Below, piece after piece: positions 1 through 8,006 of a stretch of 20,612 bases of DNA. Within the stretch, counting starts at the first letter, position 1. Each line of letters starts with the position of its first letter. The notes beneath the pieces are model-generated. The model did no database searches, was not told the DNA's origin, and saw nothing but the letters and a program-made list of their open reading frames with translations. The position numbers and the translations under genes were made by a program. The stretch comes from CAZLMW01 sp964560875 (lineage in GTDB: Bacteria; Myxococcota_A; UBA9042), in contig CAZLMW010000133.1 in assembly GCA_964560875.1 (NCBI GenBank), forward strand, positions 1 through 20,612. The letters run 5' to 3'.

Positions 1-54
1 GACACAGACACAGACACAGACACAGACACAGACACAGACACAGACACAGACACA
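1..54 (+). repeat. GACACA hexanucleotide tandem repeat, 9 perfect units
   Basis: Nine uninterrupted GACACA units start at the window edge, so the array may be longer. They are in frame and encode alternating Asp-Thr. Slippage by whole units changes linker length by two residues without shifting frame. Confidence 0.97.
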
Positions 55-690
55 CCGGGGACCGATGCCGGGACGGACGCGACGCCCGATGCGATTACCC
101 CCGCGCCCTGCGGCAAACCCGGGATCTGTTTTTCACCCGATGCCCCCGGCCCGCAGGCCACGATCGTCGCCGTTCCGCCACCCAACATCGCTACCTGCAC
201 CCACGACGCGGGCAAGCTCCTCAAGGTGCCGCTGAAGGGTCCCCCGTCGTTGCCCATCACGCTCGGTGTCGGCGATCCGAAGACCAAGCTCGTCACCGCC
301 TACAAGCCCGGCCAGTTCATCCCCATCACCCACGGTCCACAAGGCCTTTTGCATGTCAACGCGGCGTTTACGATCGCCATCTCCGGCGCGCCGGCAACGA
401 AACGCAAACTTCGCGTCACCGCGCGCGTCTATTTCGGCTGCGACGAGGCCGCATACGCCAATTTACCGACCGTCTGGGTCGATCCGATCGCGGGCAAGCC
501 CGGCCATTTCCACAACGTCGGCAAGATCAAGCCAGGCATCGAAGTCGTCTTCCCGATCGCCGGCAACAAGTCCTGCCAGATATGCGGCAAATGGGCGGAT
601 TTACGACTCTTTATCTATGATCACGGCAGCGCCAAGTGGGGCACAAGGTCGGTGCACGTGCGCCTGCACGACACGTTCGCATTCCCGTGA
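1..690 (+). CDS. Exported hypothetical protein, 5' truncated, Asp-Thr repeat linker
   Basis: The reading frame is open from the first base to TGA at 688-690, so the start and any signal peptide lie outside the window. The visible part opens with nine Asp-Thr pairs, then a Pro/Gly/Thr/Asp/Ala-rich stretch, then a folded-looking domain of about 190 residues. That domain has several cysteines (CGKPGIC, ATCTHD, YFGCDE, SCQICGK) and alternating beta-like hydrophobic segments. Such Asp/Thr linkers usually tether lipoproteins or surface proteins in myxobacteria-like organisms, so export and disulfide bonding are inferred. I do not recognise the domain. An internal ATG at 226 would remove the linker and two cysteine motifs, so I do not use it. 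The next gene is on the same strand after a 223-bp gap with its own promoter candidate. Confidence 0.75.
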   Translation, partial: DTDTDTDTDTDTDTDTDTPGTDAGTDATPDAITPAPCGKPGICFSPDAPGPQATIVAVPPPNIATCTHDAGKLLKVPLKGPPSLPITLGVGDPKTKLVTAYKPGQFIPITHGPQGLLHVNAAFTIAISGAPATKRKLRVTARVYFGCDEAAYANLPTVWVDPIAGKPGHFHNVGKIKPGIEVVFPIAGNKSCQICGKWADLRLFIYDHGSAKWGTRSVHVRLHDTFAFP

Positions 691-752
691 TTTTCAGCCC
701 CGGTCCCGCTTGGGACGAAATGCCAAAAAGGCGCAGAGATTCCCGCTTTTGC

Positions 753-782
753 TTGACACGCGCGCGGGTCGTCGGGCATTTT
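753..782 (+). promoter_or_regulatory. Candidate sigma70-like promoter for the YVTN lipoprotein
   Basis: A perfect TTGACA at 753-758 is followed 18 bp later by a weak -10 candidate CATTTT at 777-782. It lies about 130 bp upstream of the lipoprotein ATG. The -35 match is strong but the -10 is poor, so this is only a candidate. Confidence 0.35.
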
Positions 783-913
783 TCATCGTAGCGTTCTCCA
801 TGAGTTCGCTGCATCCCCCGCATAAAAGACCAGAACCCGGCGCCGTGAGACGTCATGGTGTTGTTGCTGGTCCCAGATTGCGGCCGCACCTTGGTTCGCA
901 ACGCGGAGAAGAG

Positions 914-2041
914 ATGAGAGTCCTTGCCACGATTCTTGCCTGCCTGTTCCTCGTGAGCTGTTTGGCAGAAGAGCAGACGACGCAAGCCACACCCGAAACG
1001 ACGCTGCAAGCTGAAGCAGTGACGAAGGCGAAGTTCGACGACGCCTTCCACCCCTTCGGCTACTTCGTTCTGGTTGACGGTACGATTGGCGTTGTCGATT
1101 TCTTTGACTTCAAGATCGTCAACAAATTCAAGGTTGGCCATCGCGGGGTTCACCGCGTGGCTGTGCTGCCGGACAACCGGACGCTCTACCTGGCCAACAC
1201 GGACAACAACAAGATGACCAAGGTCGTCATGTCCAAGGACGGCAAGAAGCACACCGCGACCGAGCTTGAGCAGGTCCCTGTGCAGCTTCACCTGTGGATG
1301 GCTTCGCCGGACGGCTCCAAGGTCGTGCAGACCAGCCGCGTCGAGCTCAAAGACACCGTCCTGTACGAGATGTCGCCGCTGCCCGACGACAGCATCGCGC
1401 TGTTCGACACCAAGACCGACAAGTTTGAGAAGACCCTCAAGCTCCAGTCGCCCGCGAGCGCCGAGTTCTCGCCCGACGGTAAGCTGCTGTACGTGACCAA
1501 CGTGCACCACGGCACGCTCTCGGTCGTCGACATGGCCACGTTCAAGGAGATCAAGAACATCCCGGTTGGCGACAACGAGAAGTTCCTCGACGACGTCGCG
1601 GTCAGCCACAACGGCAAGTACCTCGCGGTCGCCGCTGGCTCGGCCAAGCAGGTGGTCGTTTTCGACACCAACACCTGGAAGATTCACAAGACGGTGCAGC
1701 TCAACAGCCTGCCCCACGACGTCGGCTTCTCGCAGGACGACAGCGAGCTTTGGATCGTCGATCGCGATCGCAAGCCCACCCCGGCCGACGAAGCCGCCAA
1801 CGCGGCGATGGCCACGTTCGTGTACGTGCACGACGTCGCGACCGGCGACCTCAAGCGCAAGATCGAGCCGCCCGTCGCCTCGCTGCGCGCCTCCCTGCCG
1901 CCGTACGCGATGAACGACGTGTTCCTGTCGACCGCGGTCGGTGGCGTGCTCAAGGTCGGCCGTGACGACGGCAAGCTGCGTGGCCAGCTCGTGGTCGGTG
2001 GTGTTGGCAAGCCCGTGATTTGCGGCGGCGTCGCCTTCTAG
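914..2041 (+). CDS. YVTN beta-propeller repeat lipoprotein
   Basis: A 375-aa protein whose ATG at 914 is preceded by a good ribosome site (GGAGAAGAG). I chose this start because it places a lipoprotein signal directly at the N-terminus: MRVLATILACLFLVSC, with lipobox Cys16. A longer open frame upstream has no signal peptide. The mature protein has blade-like repeats of the YVTN/surface-antigen type, for example ASAEFSPDGKLLYVTN, VSHNGKYLAVAAG and VGFSQDDSELWIVD. Each pairs a hairpin with a Val-Val-Asp or Val-Phe-Asp strand. A six- or seven-bladed propeller in the periplasm or on the outer membrane is the likely fold. Family members act as binding scaffolds or accessory proteins; no catalytic residue can be assigned. 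A larger YVTN-cytochrome lipoprotein is encoded nearby on the other strand. The gene appears to be a single unit closed by a terminator. Confidence 0.88.
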   Translation: MRVLATILACLFLVSCLAEEQTTQATPETTLQAEAVTKAKFDDAFHPFGYFVLVDGTIGVVDFFDFKIVNKFKVGHRGVHRVAVLPDNRTLYLANTDNNKMTKVVMSKDGKKHTATELEQVPVQLHLWMASPDGSKVVQTSRVELKDTVLYEMSPLPDDSIALFDTKTDKFEKTLKLQSPASAEFSPDGKLLYVTNVHHGTLSVVDMATFKEIKNIPVGDNEKFLDDVAVSHNGKYLAVAAGSAKQVVVFDTNTWKIHKTVQLNSLPHDVGFSQDDSELWIVDRDRKPTPADEAANAAMATFVYVHDVATGDLKRKIEPPVASLRASLPPYAMNDVFLSTAVGGVLKVGRDDGKLRGQLVVGGVGKPVICGGVAF

Positions 2042-2063
2042 ACCCAACAGACTCATCTCTGCA

Positions 2064-2100
2064 CCAAGCCGTCCTTACCCAGGGCGGCTTGGCTGCTTTT
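2064..2100 (+). terminator. Rho-independent terminator after the YVTN lipoprotein
   Basis: CCAAGCCGTCC at 2064-2074 pairs with GGGCGGCTTGG at 2082-2092 (11 bp, one T.G wobble) around the loop TTACCCA. CTGCTTTT follows. It starts 22 bp after the stop codon. Confidence 0.82.
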
Positions 2101-2211
2101 GGGGCCGTTTCGCGGATTTTCGCGGGCCCGTTTCTTTGGGCCTTATCGCCGATTCGCTGGCCAAAATCGCAGGTTGATTGCGCTCGGTGACGGGCGGTTC
2201 ATGATGGGCAC

Positions 2212-3141
2212 GTGAACGTCCGCAAGCTGCTGCATCCGCGTCGCTCGGTCCCGGTCCTGATGACCGTTGGGCTGCTCTGGTATTTCTTCGCGACCACCGA
2301 CCTCGATGCGTTCGAAGCCGCCTTATCAGGCGCGGACGTCACGCAGTTCGTGATCCGCCTGTTCGCGATGGCCGCGGTTGCGCTGGCGTGGGACGGGGTG
2401 TGCTACCGCTGGCTGTTGCGCCGGTTCACGGCCGAGACGTCGTGGTGGGAAGCCGTCAAGCTGCGCGGCGCGTCCTGGCTGCTCAACGTGGTCAACTACG
2501 CAGCCGCCAACGCGATGGTCGTCGCCTACCTCAAGCAGACCAAGGGCGTCGGGCTGGGCAAGGGCGCGTCCGCGGTCATCTTCTTGATGCTCGTCGACGT
2601 CTATGCGCTCGCGGTCGTAGCCACCGCGGGTGCCGCCGTGATGCTGCCCGACAAGGTCGATGCCTTCCTCTATGCCGACGCTGCGCTCGCCGCCTTGATG
2701 CTGGGCCACCTGCTGTACTGGCGACGTGGCTGGACGTTCGGCCCGGTGGATCGGCTTCGCAGCGCGGGTGTCTTCGTGGCCTTTGCGGAGGCAACCGTGA
2801 CCGACTACCTGCGGCTCGGCGGGTTGCGGCTGGTGATGATCTGCGTCTTCGTGCTCTACAACGCGACCTTGCTGCCGTGTTTTGGCCTCGACATCCCGCT
2901 CGAGGGCATCGCCGCGTTCACCCCTATCATCAGCTTCGTGACCGCGCTGCCGATCTCGGTGGCCGGCTTTGGAACGCACCAGGTCGCCACTCGCGAGCTC
3001 TTTGGAACGGCGCTGGGCAACCCGCTTGCGCTTGTCGACGCGTTCTCGTTGGCCACACTCGTCGGCGTCACCATCGTGCGCCTGGCCTACGGTGCGGTGC
3101 TCTACGCCCTCGTCGTGCGCGACGTGGACCTGGGCGGCTAA
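2212..3141 (+). CDS. Flippase-like integral membrane protein (LPG_synthase_TM family)
   Basis: A 309-aa multi-spanning membrane protein starting at GTG 2212. The overlapping ATGATG just upstream is out of frame and runs into a stop. About eight hydrophobic segments are visible from residue 12 onward. The C-terminal region reads FVTALPISVAGFGTHQ followed by VATRELFG, which matches the conserved G/P-rich signature of the lysylphosphatidylglycerol synthase TM family (PF03706). That family includes the MprF flippase domain and relatives thought to move lipids or lipid-linked sugars. There is no MprF-type aminoacyl-transferase domain, so only a stand-alone flippase-like role is supported; the substrate is unknown. 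The Shine-Dalgarno is weak. The TAA stop at 3139-3141 lies inside the left boundary motif of a dispersed repeat, so the C-terminus may have been set by that insertion. Confidence 0.82.
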   Translation: MNVRKLLHPRRSVPVLMTVGLLWYFFATTDLDAFEAALSGADVTQFVIRLFAMAAVALAWDGVCYRWLLRRFTAETSWWEAVKLRGASWLLNVVNYAAANAMVVAYLKQTKGVGLGKGASAVIFLMLVDVYALAVVATAGAAVMLPDKVDAFLYADAALAALMLGHLLYWRRGWTFGPVDRLRSAGVFVAFAEATVTDYLRLGGLRLVMICVFVLYNATLLPCFGLDIPLEGIAAFTPIISFVTALPISVAGFGTHQVATRELFGTALGNPLALVDAFSLATLVGVTIVRLAYGAVLYALVVRDVDLGG

Positions 3142-3530
3142 CCCGAATGCCGGTCACTTGGGCTGGAACATATTGAAAACATCATGGAATGGCACAGCGC
3201 CATCCTCTCCACCTGCCAACGCAGGGGGAGAGGGGCCGAAGGCTCAGAGGGGGTTGATCCGAACAGCCGCCGAAGGCGTCCTTTTTCAGACGTCGATTAT
3301 GGAAAACCGTCTGGAAACAGGATGTTATATGTGCCGACGCCGATGGATTGTGCGCCTGCGGCGCGCGGTCATTCTTGCTCCTCTCTGGCCCTTCGGGCCA
3401 TCTCTCCGCGCGCTGGCGAGGAGAGAGCAAACCCAAGACAAGACGACCGTTGCACCCAAGGCGACCGACGCCGTGCAAAGCGCTGAGAATCATAGCCTTA
3501 CACCCTAAGCGACCGGCATTGCGGCTAACC
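3136..3530. repeat. Dispersed non-coding element, copy 1, bounded by inverted ~28-bp motifs
   Basis: This fills almost the whole space between two convergent genes and contains no credible gene. The left boundary (3136-3163) and the right boundary (3503-3530, inverted) match at about 21 of 28 positions and share AATGCCGGTC. Inside are a GGAACATATTGAA segment, a 112-bp core at 3205-3316 shared with 12749-12860, and hairpins at 3204-3233 (13-bp arms, one mismatch, loop CAAC) and 3386-3400 (TGGCCC/GGGCCA). There is no transposase, so it is at most a non-autonomous, MITE-like element. Confidence 0.7.
3205..3316. repeat. 112-bp core repeat, copy A
   Basis: By eye, this stretch differs from 12749-12860 at four positions and has no gaps. 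It contains the CTCTCCACCTGC-CAAC-GCAGGGGGAGAG hairpin and a T-tract (TCCTTTTTC) after a short CGCC-GAA-GGCG stem. That combination could act as a weak terminator for the upstream plus-strand gene. Confidence 0.92.
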
Positions 3531-3548
3531 CCGACTACGGGCCGGGTG

Positions 3549-6500
3549 CTACGGCGTGTTTGCAGACGTGGTCTTGGGCAGCTCGAGGCGCTTGAACTCG
3601 ACGGCCACCTGGAAGTTCGTGCCGCCGAATTTGAACGGGAAGCTGCCCTTGCAGTTGTCGGCAAACTTGTCGTTGTTGCCGTCGGTGCACGTCGATGTGA
3701 TGCCCTTTTCGATGAAGAACTTGCCGAACGTGGTGTCGAGGTAGAACGGCGCGAGGATGAGCTTTTCGCCGCTGACGTGGCCGTCGACCGAGCCCTTGTC
3801 GATATCGCCTTGCTGGAACTTGGTCAGCAGCGCGCCGGTGACCTTGCCGCCCTTGGCCTGCAGAAACGCGATCTCGGCCGTCTGCGTGCCGATCGCGGCT
3901 TGCTTGAGGATCGCCTTCCACTTGCCGGAGACGTCAAATTTCGGCGTGCCGCCGGTCGAAAAGCGGATCTTCTGGGCGCCACCGAGCTTCTCGCCGAGCT
4001 GCCCGACCAGGGTGGCGCCGATGGCGATCTCGTAGCTCGTGTACTGCTTGAGCTTCACGCCGACGGCGAAGCGGGCATAACGACCCGAAACCTTCCATGT
4101 GCCGGGCACAGCCTTGGGCGCGCCGGACTTGGGCACCTCGCGGAAGAGCAACAGCCCCTCCTGGCCGGGGTTGAGCAGGCCCGAGAACGAGACCTGGACC
4201 TTGGTGTCGAACCAGACGTGGTCGGCCTTGTCCAGCGGGGTCGCGCTCGTGATGTAGAGCCGGTCACCGGGCAGCTGTTGCACGAACGCGAGCAGGTCGG
4301 CCCTGGCCTTGTCGCTGAGCTTGGCGCCGGTGAACTTCGCGCCATAGTCGACCATCGCCTTGAGCGTCGTCCACTGGCCTTCGCGGCCCCACGGACCGGT
4401 GTCGTACACGCCGAGCAGGCTGGGCACGTCGGTCTTCTTGCCGGCCGTCTTGCCGTCGACCGTGTTGGTGTTGGTGTACAGCGGGCCGGAATGGCATTCG
4501 GCGCACGACGCGCCGCCGAAAGACGACGAGCCGTAGAAGATCTTGGCGCCAGCCTTTGCGGCGTCGGTCATGCGGCCGCCGGGCAGCGAATAGGGGTTGG
4601 GTGGCGCCGTGACGGACTGCATGTAGGTGGTCAGCAGCTCCATCTCCTTGCCGGTGGCGGCGGCGCCGACGAGCTTGAGGACCTCGCGCGAGAAGTCGAA
4701 CAGCGTCGGCAGCTGGCCGCCCCACAGGAACGGTCCCGTGCCGCCAACGTTGCGAAACGCCAGCGTGTTGACCGAGCCGTCGACGAGCAGGTCCCAGACG
4801 AGGCCGTCGGTGATGCCGTCGAGGTGGCAGTTGTTGCACGAGAAGTCGCCGTGCTTGGAGAAGGCGGCGTCGTTGAAGATGCGCTGGCCTTCCTTGACGT
4901 CCTTGGGCGTGGGGTCGGCGCCGATCACGAGGCTGACCGGCTTCTTGGTGGCCTTGGGAATCCACGGGATCTTCTTGGCGTTCTTGCCGCCGCCCAGCCC
5001 CGGCGTGACGAGGATCGGCTTGCCCGGCGACTCGACGCCCTGCAACACGTTGGAAAGCCACGCGTACGTCCACGTCCGGCCCCCGAACTCGTACAGACCG
5101 CGCGGATCGTGCTCGACCGGGATGCGGCCCAGCTCGGCATAGGTCTTGGCGTCGAGGAACATGATCGCCTTGCCCGCAGACAGCGTGGTCACGAGGTAGT
5201 GACCGTTTTCGCTGAGCATCATGGTGTAGGGGCTCGGCGCGGGGCCGGTGAACTTGTGCAGCTTGTCGAGCTCGATGCTCTTGATGACAGCGGGCTGGGA
5301 CTTTTCGGCCTTGGCGGCGTCGATGACGGCCATCCGGTGTTGATGCGGTTTGGAGTTGGCGTCGATCTTCGCCTGGTGGTTGGCGGCGTGCGTGTGGGCG
5401 GCGAGCAGACCGCCGGCGTCGGGTCGCAGGTAGAGACCGCGGATGATCGTGCCGACGTTGCGCGCATAGCCGAGCACCTTCCACTCCTTCACGTCGATGA
5501 CGGCGATGTCGCGCTGCATCGGCTCGGGGACCTTCTCTTTTTTCTGCAGCAGGCCGCGCGGGTGCTCGTTGGACGACAGCAAAGACGCGACGTAGAGCCG
5601 GCCCTTGGCCTTGTCGAACGCCATGGCGCGCGGATCGCGCCCGACCGTGACCTTGCCGACGACCTTCTTCAGCTTGAGATCGACCTTGGCGACCGCGTCT
5701 TCGCCGGACAGCGCCACATATGCGAAGTCACCGTCGGCCGCCTTGTGCGCGATGACATGGGCCGGTTCGTTGCCGACACGAATCGCATCGACCAGGCGCG
5801 GGGGTTTGGCCGCCAGGTCGAGCAAACCGAGGCTGTCACGACCGCACTGGGCCACGAGCAGCGACTTGCCATCCGGGGTTGGGGTTACCGCGGTCGGCCA
5901 CGAACCGGTGGGCACGAACTCCTCGGCGACGGGCTTGGTGTCGTCGGCGGACAGCTTGACCCGCTGGACGCCGTTGGACGTTGTCGCGGTGACCCACAGC
6001 CAGGCGCTCTTCGCGGACGGCTTGTTGCCTGGATCGGCGGCGATCGGGCTGGTCGGCGAGTAGTTGTAGTTGACGAAGGTGTCTTCGTTGAGGAAGTCGG
6101 TGACGACCGAGACGTCGATGCAGTTCTTGACCAGCTCGCCCTTCTTGGCCGGATCGCCCTTCTTGGTGGGGTCCTTGGGGTCCTTTGCGGGTTCGGTCTT
6201 GCAGACGACCCATTTTCCGGGCTTGTCGGGGGTGAGCCTTCCCAGCGTGCTCGTGCCGTCGCCGCCGACCACCTGCGCGGTTGCGTCCTTGGGTTTGGCT
6301 TCGATGGTGATCTTGGCTTTGGTCGCGTCGGGCGCGCCGAATGACCAGAGGTAGTCGTCTCCGTCGAGGAAGATCGTCTCGCCCATGGGGACGGTCGCCT
6401 TGGTCTGCTTGACCACAACCGGCTTGGTGGCGCCGGCGTCGGTCGGTCCGGTTGAACCGGCGTCCAATGGCGGCGTTGTCCCCGCGTCGACAGGCCCGCT

Positions 6501-6716
6501 GCTGCCCGAATCGTTCACGGTGCTGCCAGCGTCGCTGCCACTAGAACCGGTGTCGGTGTTGTCGATGGTGGTGTCGGTCGCTGCAGCGTCGGCGGCGTTG
6601 TCGTCATCGTCGTTGGTCGAATCGGACGCACACCCCGCGAACGCGACGGCTGCAAGCAAGCATGCGGCAACGACCAGTGGGAACAGCCAATGGCGTCGTG
6701 CGAAGCAATCTGTCAT
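3549..6716 (-). CDS. Lipoprotein with YVTN propeller fused to a di-heme peroxidase/MauG-like cytochrome domain
   Basis: A 1055-aa protein. I chose ATG 6716 over a longer TTG start because it gives a clean lipoprotein signal with lipobox AFAGC (Cys29). Residues ~30-105 are an Asp/Ala/Gly/Ser/Thr linker with repeated DAG motifs. Residues ~260-560 hold YVTN-type blades (TPDGKSLLVA, GDFAYVALSG, KGRLYVASLL). Two CXXCH heme sites follow, CNNCH at 627-631 and CAECH at 738-742. The spacing and surrounding motifs (RIFNDAAFS before the first, AFRNVGGTGPFLWGG after it) resemble the CcpA/MauG di-heme family. Residues ~830-935 look like a Big_5 (bacterial Ig-like) domain; the last ~115 residues are a beta-rich domain with a Cys pair. 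The likely role is periplasmic or surface electron transfer or peroxidase/oxidase chemistry, with the propeller as a substrate or partner platform. The gene diverges from the operon beginning at 6879. Confidence 0.87.
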   Translation of the reverse strand: MTDCFARRHWLFPLVVAACLLAAVAFAGCASDSTNDDDDNAADAAATDTTIDNTDTGSSGSDAGSTVNDSGSSGPVDAGTTPPLDAGSTGPTDAGATKPVVVKQTKATVPMGETIFLDGDDYLWSFGAPDATKAKITIEAKPKDATAQVVGGDGTSTLGRLTPDKPGKWVVCKTEPAKDPKDPTKKGDPAKKGELVKNCIDVSVVTDFLNEDTFVNYNYSPTSPIAADPGNKPSAKSAWLWVTATTSNGVQRVKLSADDTKPVAEEFVPTGSWPTAVTPTPDGKSLLVAQCGRDSLGLLDLAAKPPRLVDAIRVGNEPAHVIAHKAADGDFAYVALSGEDAVAKVDLKLKKVVGKVTVGRDPRAMAFDKAKGRLYVASLLSSNEHPRGLLQKKEKVPEPMQRDIAVIDVKEWKVLGYARNVGTIIRGLYLRPDAGGLLAAHTHAANHQAKIDANSKPHQHRMAVIDAAKAEKSQPAVIKSIELDKLHKFTGPAPSPYTMMLSENGHYLVTTLSAGKAIMFLDAKTYAELGRIPVEHDPRGLYEFGGRTWTYAWLSNVLQGVESPGKPILVTPGLGGGKNAKKIPWIPKATKKPVSLVIGADPTPKDVKEGQRIFNDAAFSKHGDFSCNNCHLDGITDGLVWDLLVDGSVNTLAFRNVGGTGPFLWGGQLPTLFDFSREVLKLVGAAATGKEMELLTTYMQSVTAPPNPYSLPGGRMTDAAKAGAKIFYGSSSFGGASCAECHSGPLYTNTNTVDGKTAGKKTDVPSLLGVYDTGPWGREGQWTTLKAMVDYGAKFTGAKLSDKARADLLAFVQQLPGDRLYITSATPLDKADHVWFDTKVQVSFSGLLNPGQEGLLLFREVPKSGAPKAVPGTWKVSGRYARFAVGVKLKQYTSYEIAIGATLVGQLGEKLGGAQKIRFSTGGTPKFDVSGKWKAILKQAAIGTQTAEIAFLQAKGGKVTGALLTKFQQGDIDKGSVDGHVSGEKLILAPFYLDTTFGKFFIEKGITSTCTDGNNDKFADNCKGSFPFKFGGTNFQVAVEFKRLELPKTTSANTP

Positions 6717-6811
6717 GTCGATCTCTTGTCTTTGGCTCGGGCCCTGCGAGCGCGTGAGGCTGGGATCTCCGAGGCCCCCGGTCAACGGTTTTCCCGTTTG
6801 CGGGCAAGCGA

Positions 6812-6840
6812 TTGCGGGGTGAACAGACCCGTTCTACAGT
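6812..6840 (+). promoter_or_regulatory. Candidate sigma70-like promoter for the 6879-12675 operon
   Basis: TTGCGG (6812-6817), a 17-bp spacer and TACAGT (6835-6840) lie 38 bp upstream of the first operon ATG. They sit in the 162-bp divergent region that must also drive the cytochrome lipoprotein on the other strand. The spacing is ideal and the -35 match is partial. Confidence 0.4.
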
Positions 6841-6878
6841 CCCGCGCATCCCCCGCGTCTCTCGCCGCCACGAGGCTC

Positions 6879-7988
6879 ATGACCGATCCGTCCGCCAGCC
6901 CTGCCGCGAACAACCCGTCGTGGGTAGGTGAGTGGTCGCGCTTCTGGATGGCGACGCCCGCGCGCCGTGTGCAATTGTTTACGCTGCTGACCGCGTTGTG
7001 GCTGGCGATCTTTGCCAACCAATGGCTGCGCGTGGACAAGACGATCGCGGGCGCCCACCGCGTGCTTGGCGTACAGGCTGAAACGGTCTACGTGCCGCCA
7101 ACACCGGTCTTGCGCATGGCGTCGCTGGGCCACCAGTCGTTCGCCGCCGACCTCCTTTACTTGCGCGTCGCCCACTATTTCGTCGATCACTTGATCGGCG
7201 ACTCGCAGCTGCCGTGGATCGACGTCTACCTCAACGCCATCTGGGGCTTGGACGCGTACAACCAGTCGACGTACCGCTGGGCCGCGCAGGTCATCAAGTT
7301 CGGGCAGAACATCGACCTCAGCGTCGCCGAGCGCGCCAACCAGTTCTGCCGGCTCGGGCTGGAACACTTCCCCGGCGACTCGTGGCTCTATCACGAGATC
7401 GCGTTCAACCTGCATTTTCACATGTCGACGGTGGCGCCCGAGGTCCGCAAGGCCAATGAGGAGCTCGCGCTGGAGTATCTCAAGCTCGCGTTTGAGATGC
7501 CGGGCTTCGGCCAGGACCCCAACTACCTCGCGCACCAATACGCCCGCGCCGGCCGCGTCGATGAGTCGGTCCAGCTCGCCTTGCAAACGTACGCGTCGGC
7601 CACCGCCGCGCAACGCCTGCAGCTGCGTCGCCGCCTCGAAGACCGCAACCGCAAAGACGCCGCGCGGGAGCTGGCGTGGCTCGACCGGCTCGTGTTGCGC
7701 GATTGGCCTCACGTGCCCGAGACCCTGGCCCGGCTGATCGGCCCCAAGCGCGTCAATGCCCCGCCGTTGCGACCGGAGCGGCCCGAGAACTGGCGGCCCG
7801 AACACGCGACGCCCGAGAAGGTGTGGGACGCGCTTGGAACCCGCCAAGTTGCCGTCCCAACCGGCATGCAAGACCCCGCCGAAACCCGCGCCGATCGCAA
7901 CGAATACGCCCCCGTCGACGGCAGCGTCGCCGCGACCCAAACCCGCGTCGAAGAAGATCCCGGCGCGCCCCGCAAACCCGTCGACTGA
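6879..7988 (+). CDS. Membrane-anchored TPR-like protein of unknown function
   Basis: A 369-aa protein starting at ATG 6879 with a modest GAGG ribosome site. An in-frame extension to 6690 would overlap the divergent gene and has no support. One transmembrane helix is predicted at about residues 31-49 (VQLFTLLTALWLAIFANQW). The rest is an alpha-helical, aromatic-rich domain with TPR-like helical pairs (for example AERANQFCRLGLEHFPGDSW and EELALEYLKLAFEMPGFGQD). The last ~70 residues are Pro/Arg/Glu-rich and probably disordered. It opens the operon with an epimerase, an ABC exporter and a second TM/TPR-like protein. I infer a scaffold or partner role for the transporter, but no specific function can be read. 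Confidence 0.75.
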   Translation: MTDPSASPAANNPSWVGEWSRFWMATPARRVQLFTLLTALWLAIFANQWLRVDKTIAGAHRVLGVQAETVYVPPTPVLRMASLGHQSFAADLLYLRVAHYFVDHLIGDSQLPWIDVYLNAIWGLDAYNQSTYRWAAQVIKFGQNIDLSVAERANQFCRLGLEHFPGDSWLYHEIAFNLHFHMSTVAPEVRKANEELALEYLKLAFEMPGFGQDPNYLAHQYARAGRVDESVQLALQTYASATAAQRLQLRRRLEDRNRKDAARELAWLDRLVLRDWPHVPETLARLIGPKRVNAPPLRPERPENWRPEHATPEKVWDALGTRQVAVPTGMQDPAETRADRNEYAPVDGSVAATQTRVEEDPGAPRKPVD

Positions 7989-8006
7989 ACCCGGACCGAA
8001 TCCACC

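Noticed and set aside
611..2056. Minus-strand 481-codon open frame opposite the YVTN lipoprotein
   Set aside because: The plus strand has a ribosome site, lipobox, propeller repeats and terminator; this frame has none of these.
3142..3548. Short ORFs in the repeat-filled spacer as small genes
   Set aside because: They have no ribosome sites, cross repeat boundaries and hairpins, and are not conserved in frame between the two repeat copies.
3348..6344. Very long plus-strand open frame (998 codons) opposite the cytochrome lipoprotein
   Set aside because: It is the antisense of a gene with a signal peptide, CXXCH motifs and YVTN repeats. Its translation is Arg/Gly/Val/Leu-rich with no domain, as expected in high-GC DNA.
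6717..6785. Longer TTG start for the cytochrome lipoprotein
   Set aside because: It would bury the lipoprotein signal peptide 23 residues inside the protein; ATG 6716 gives a standard signal.
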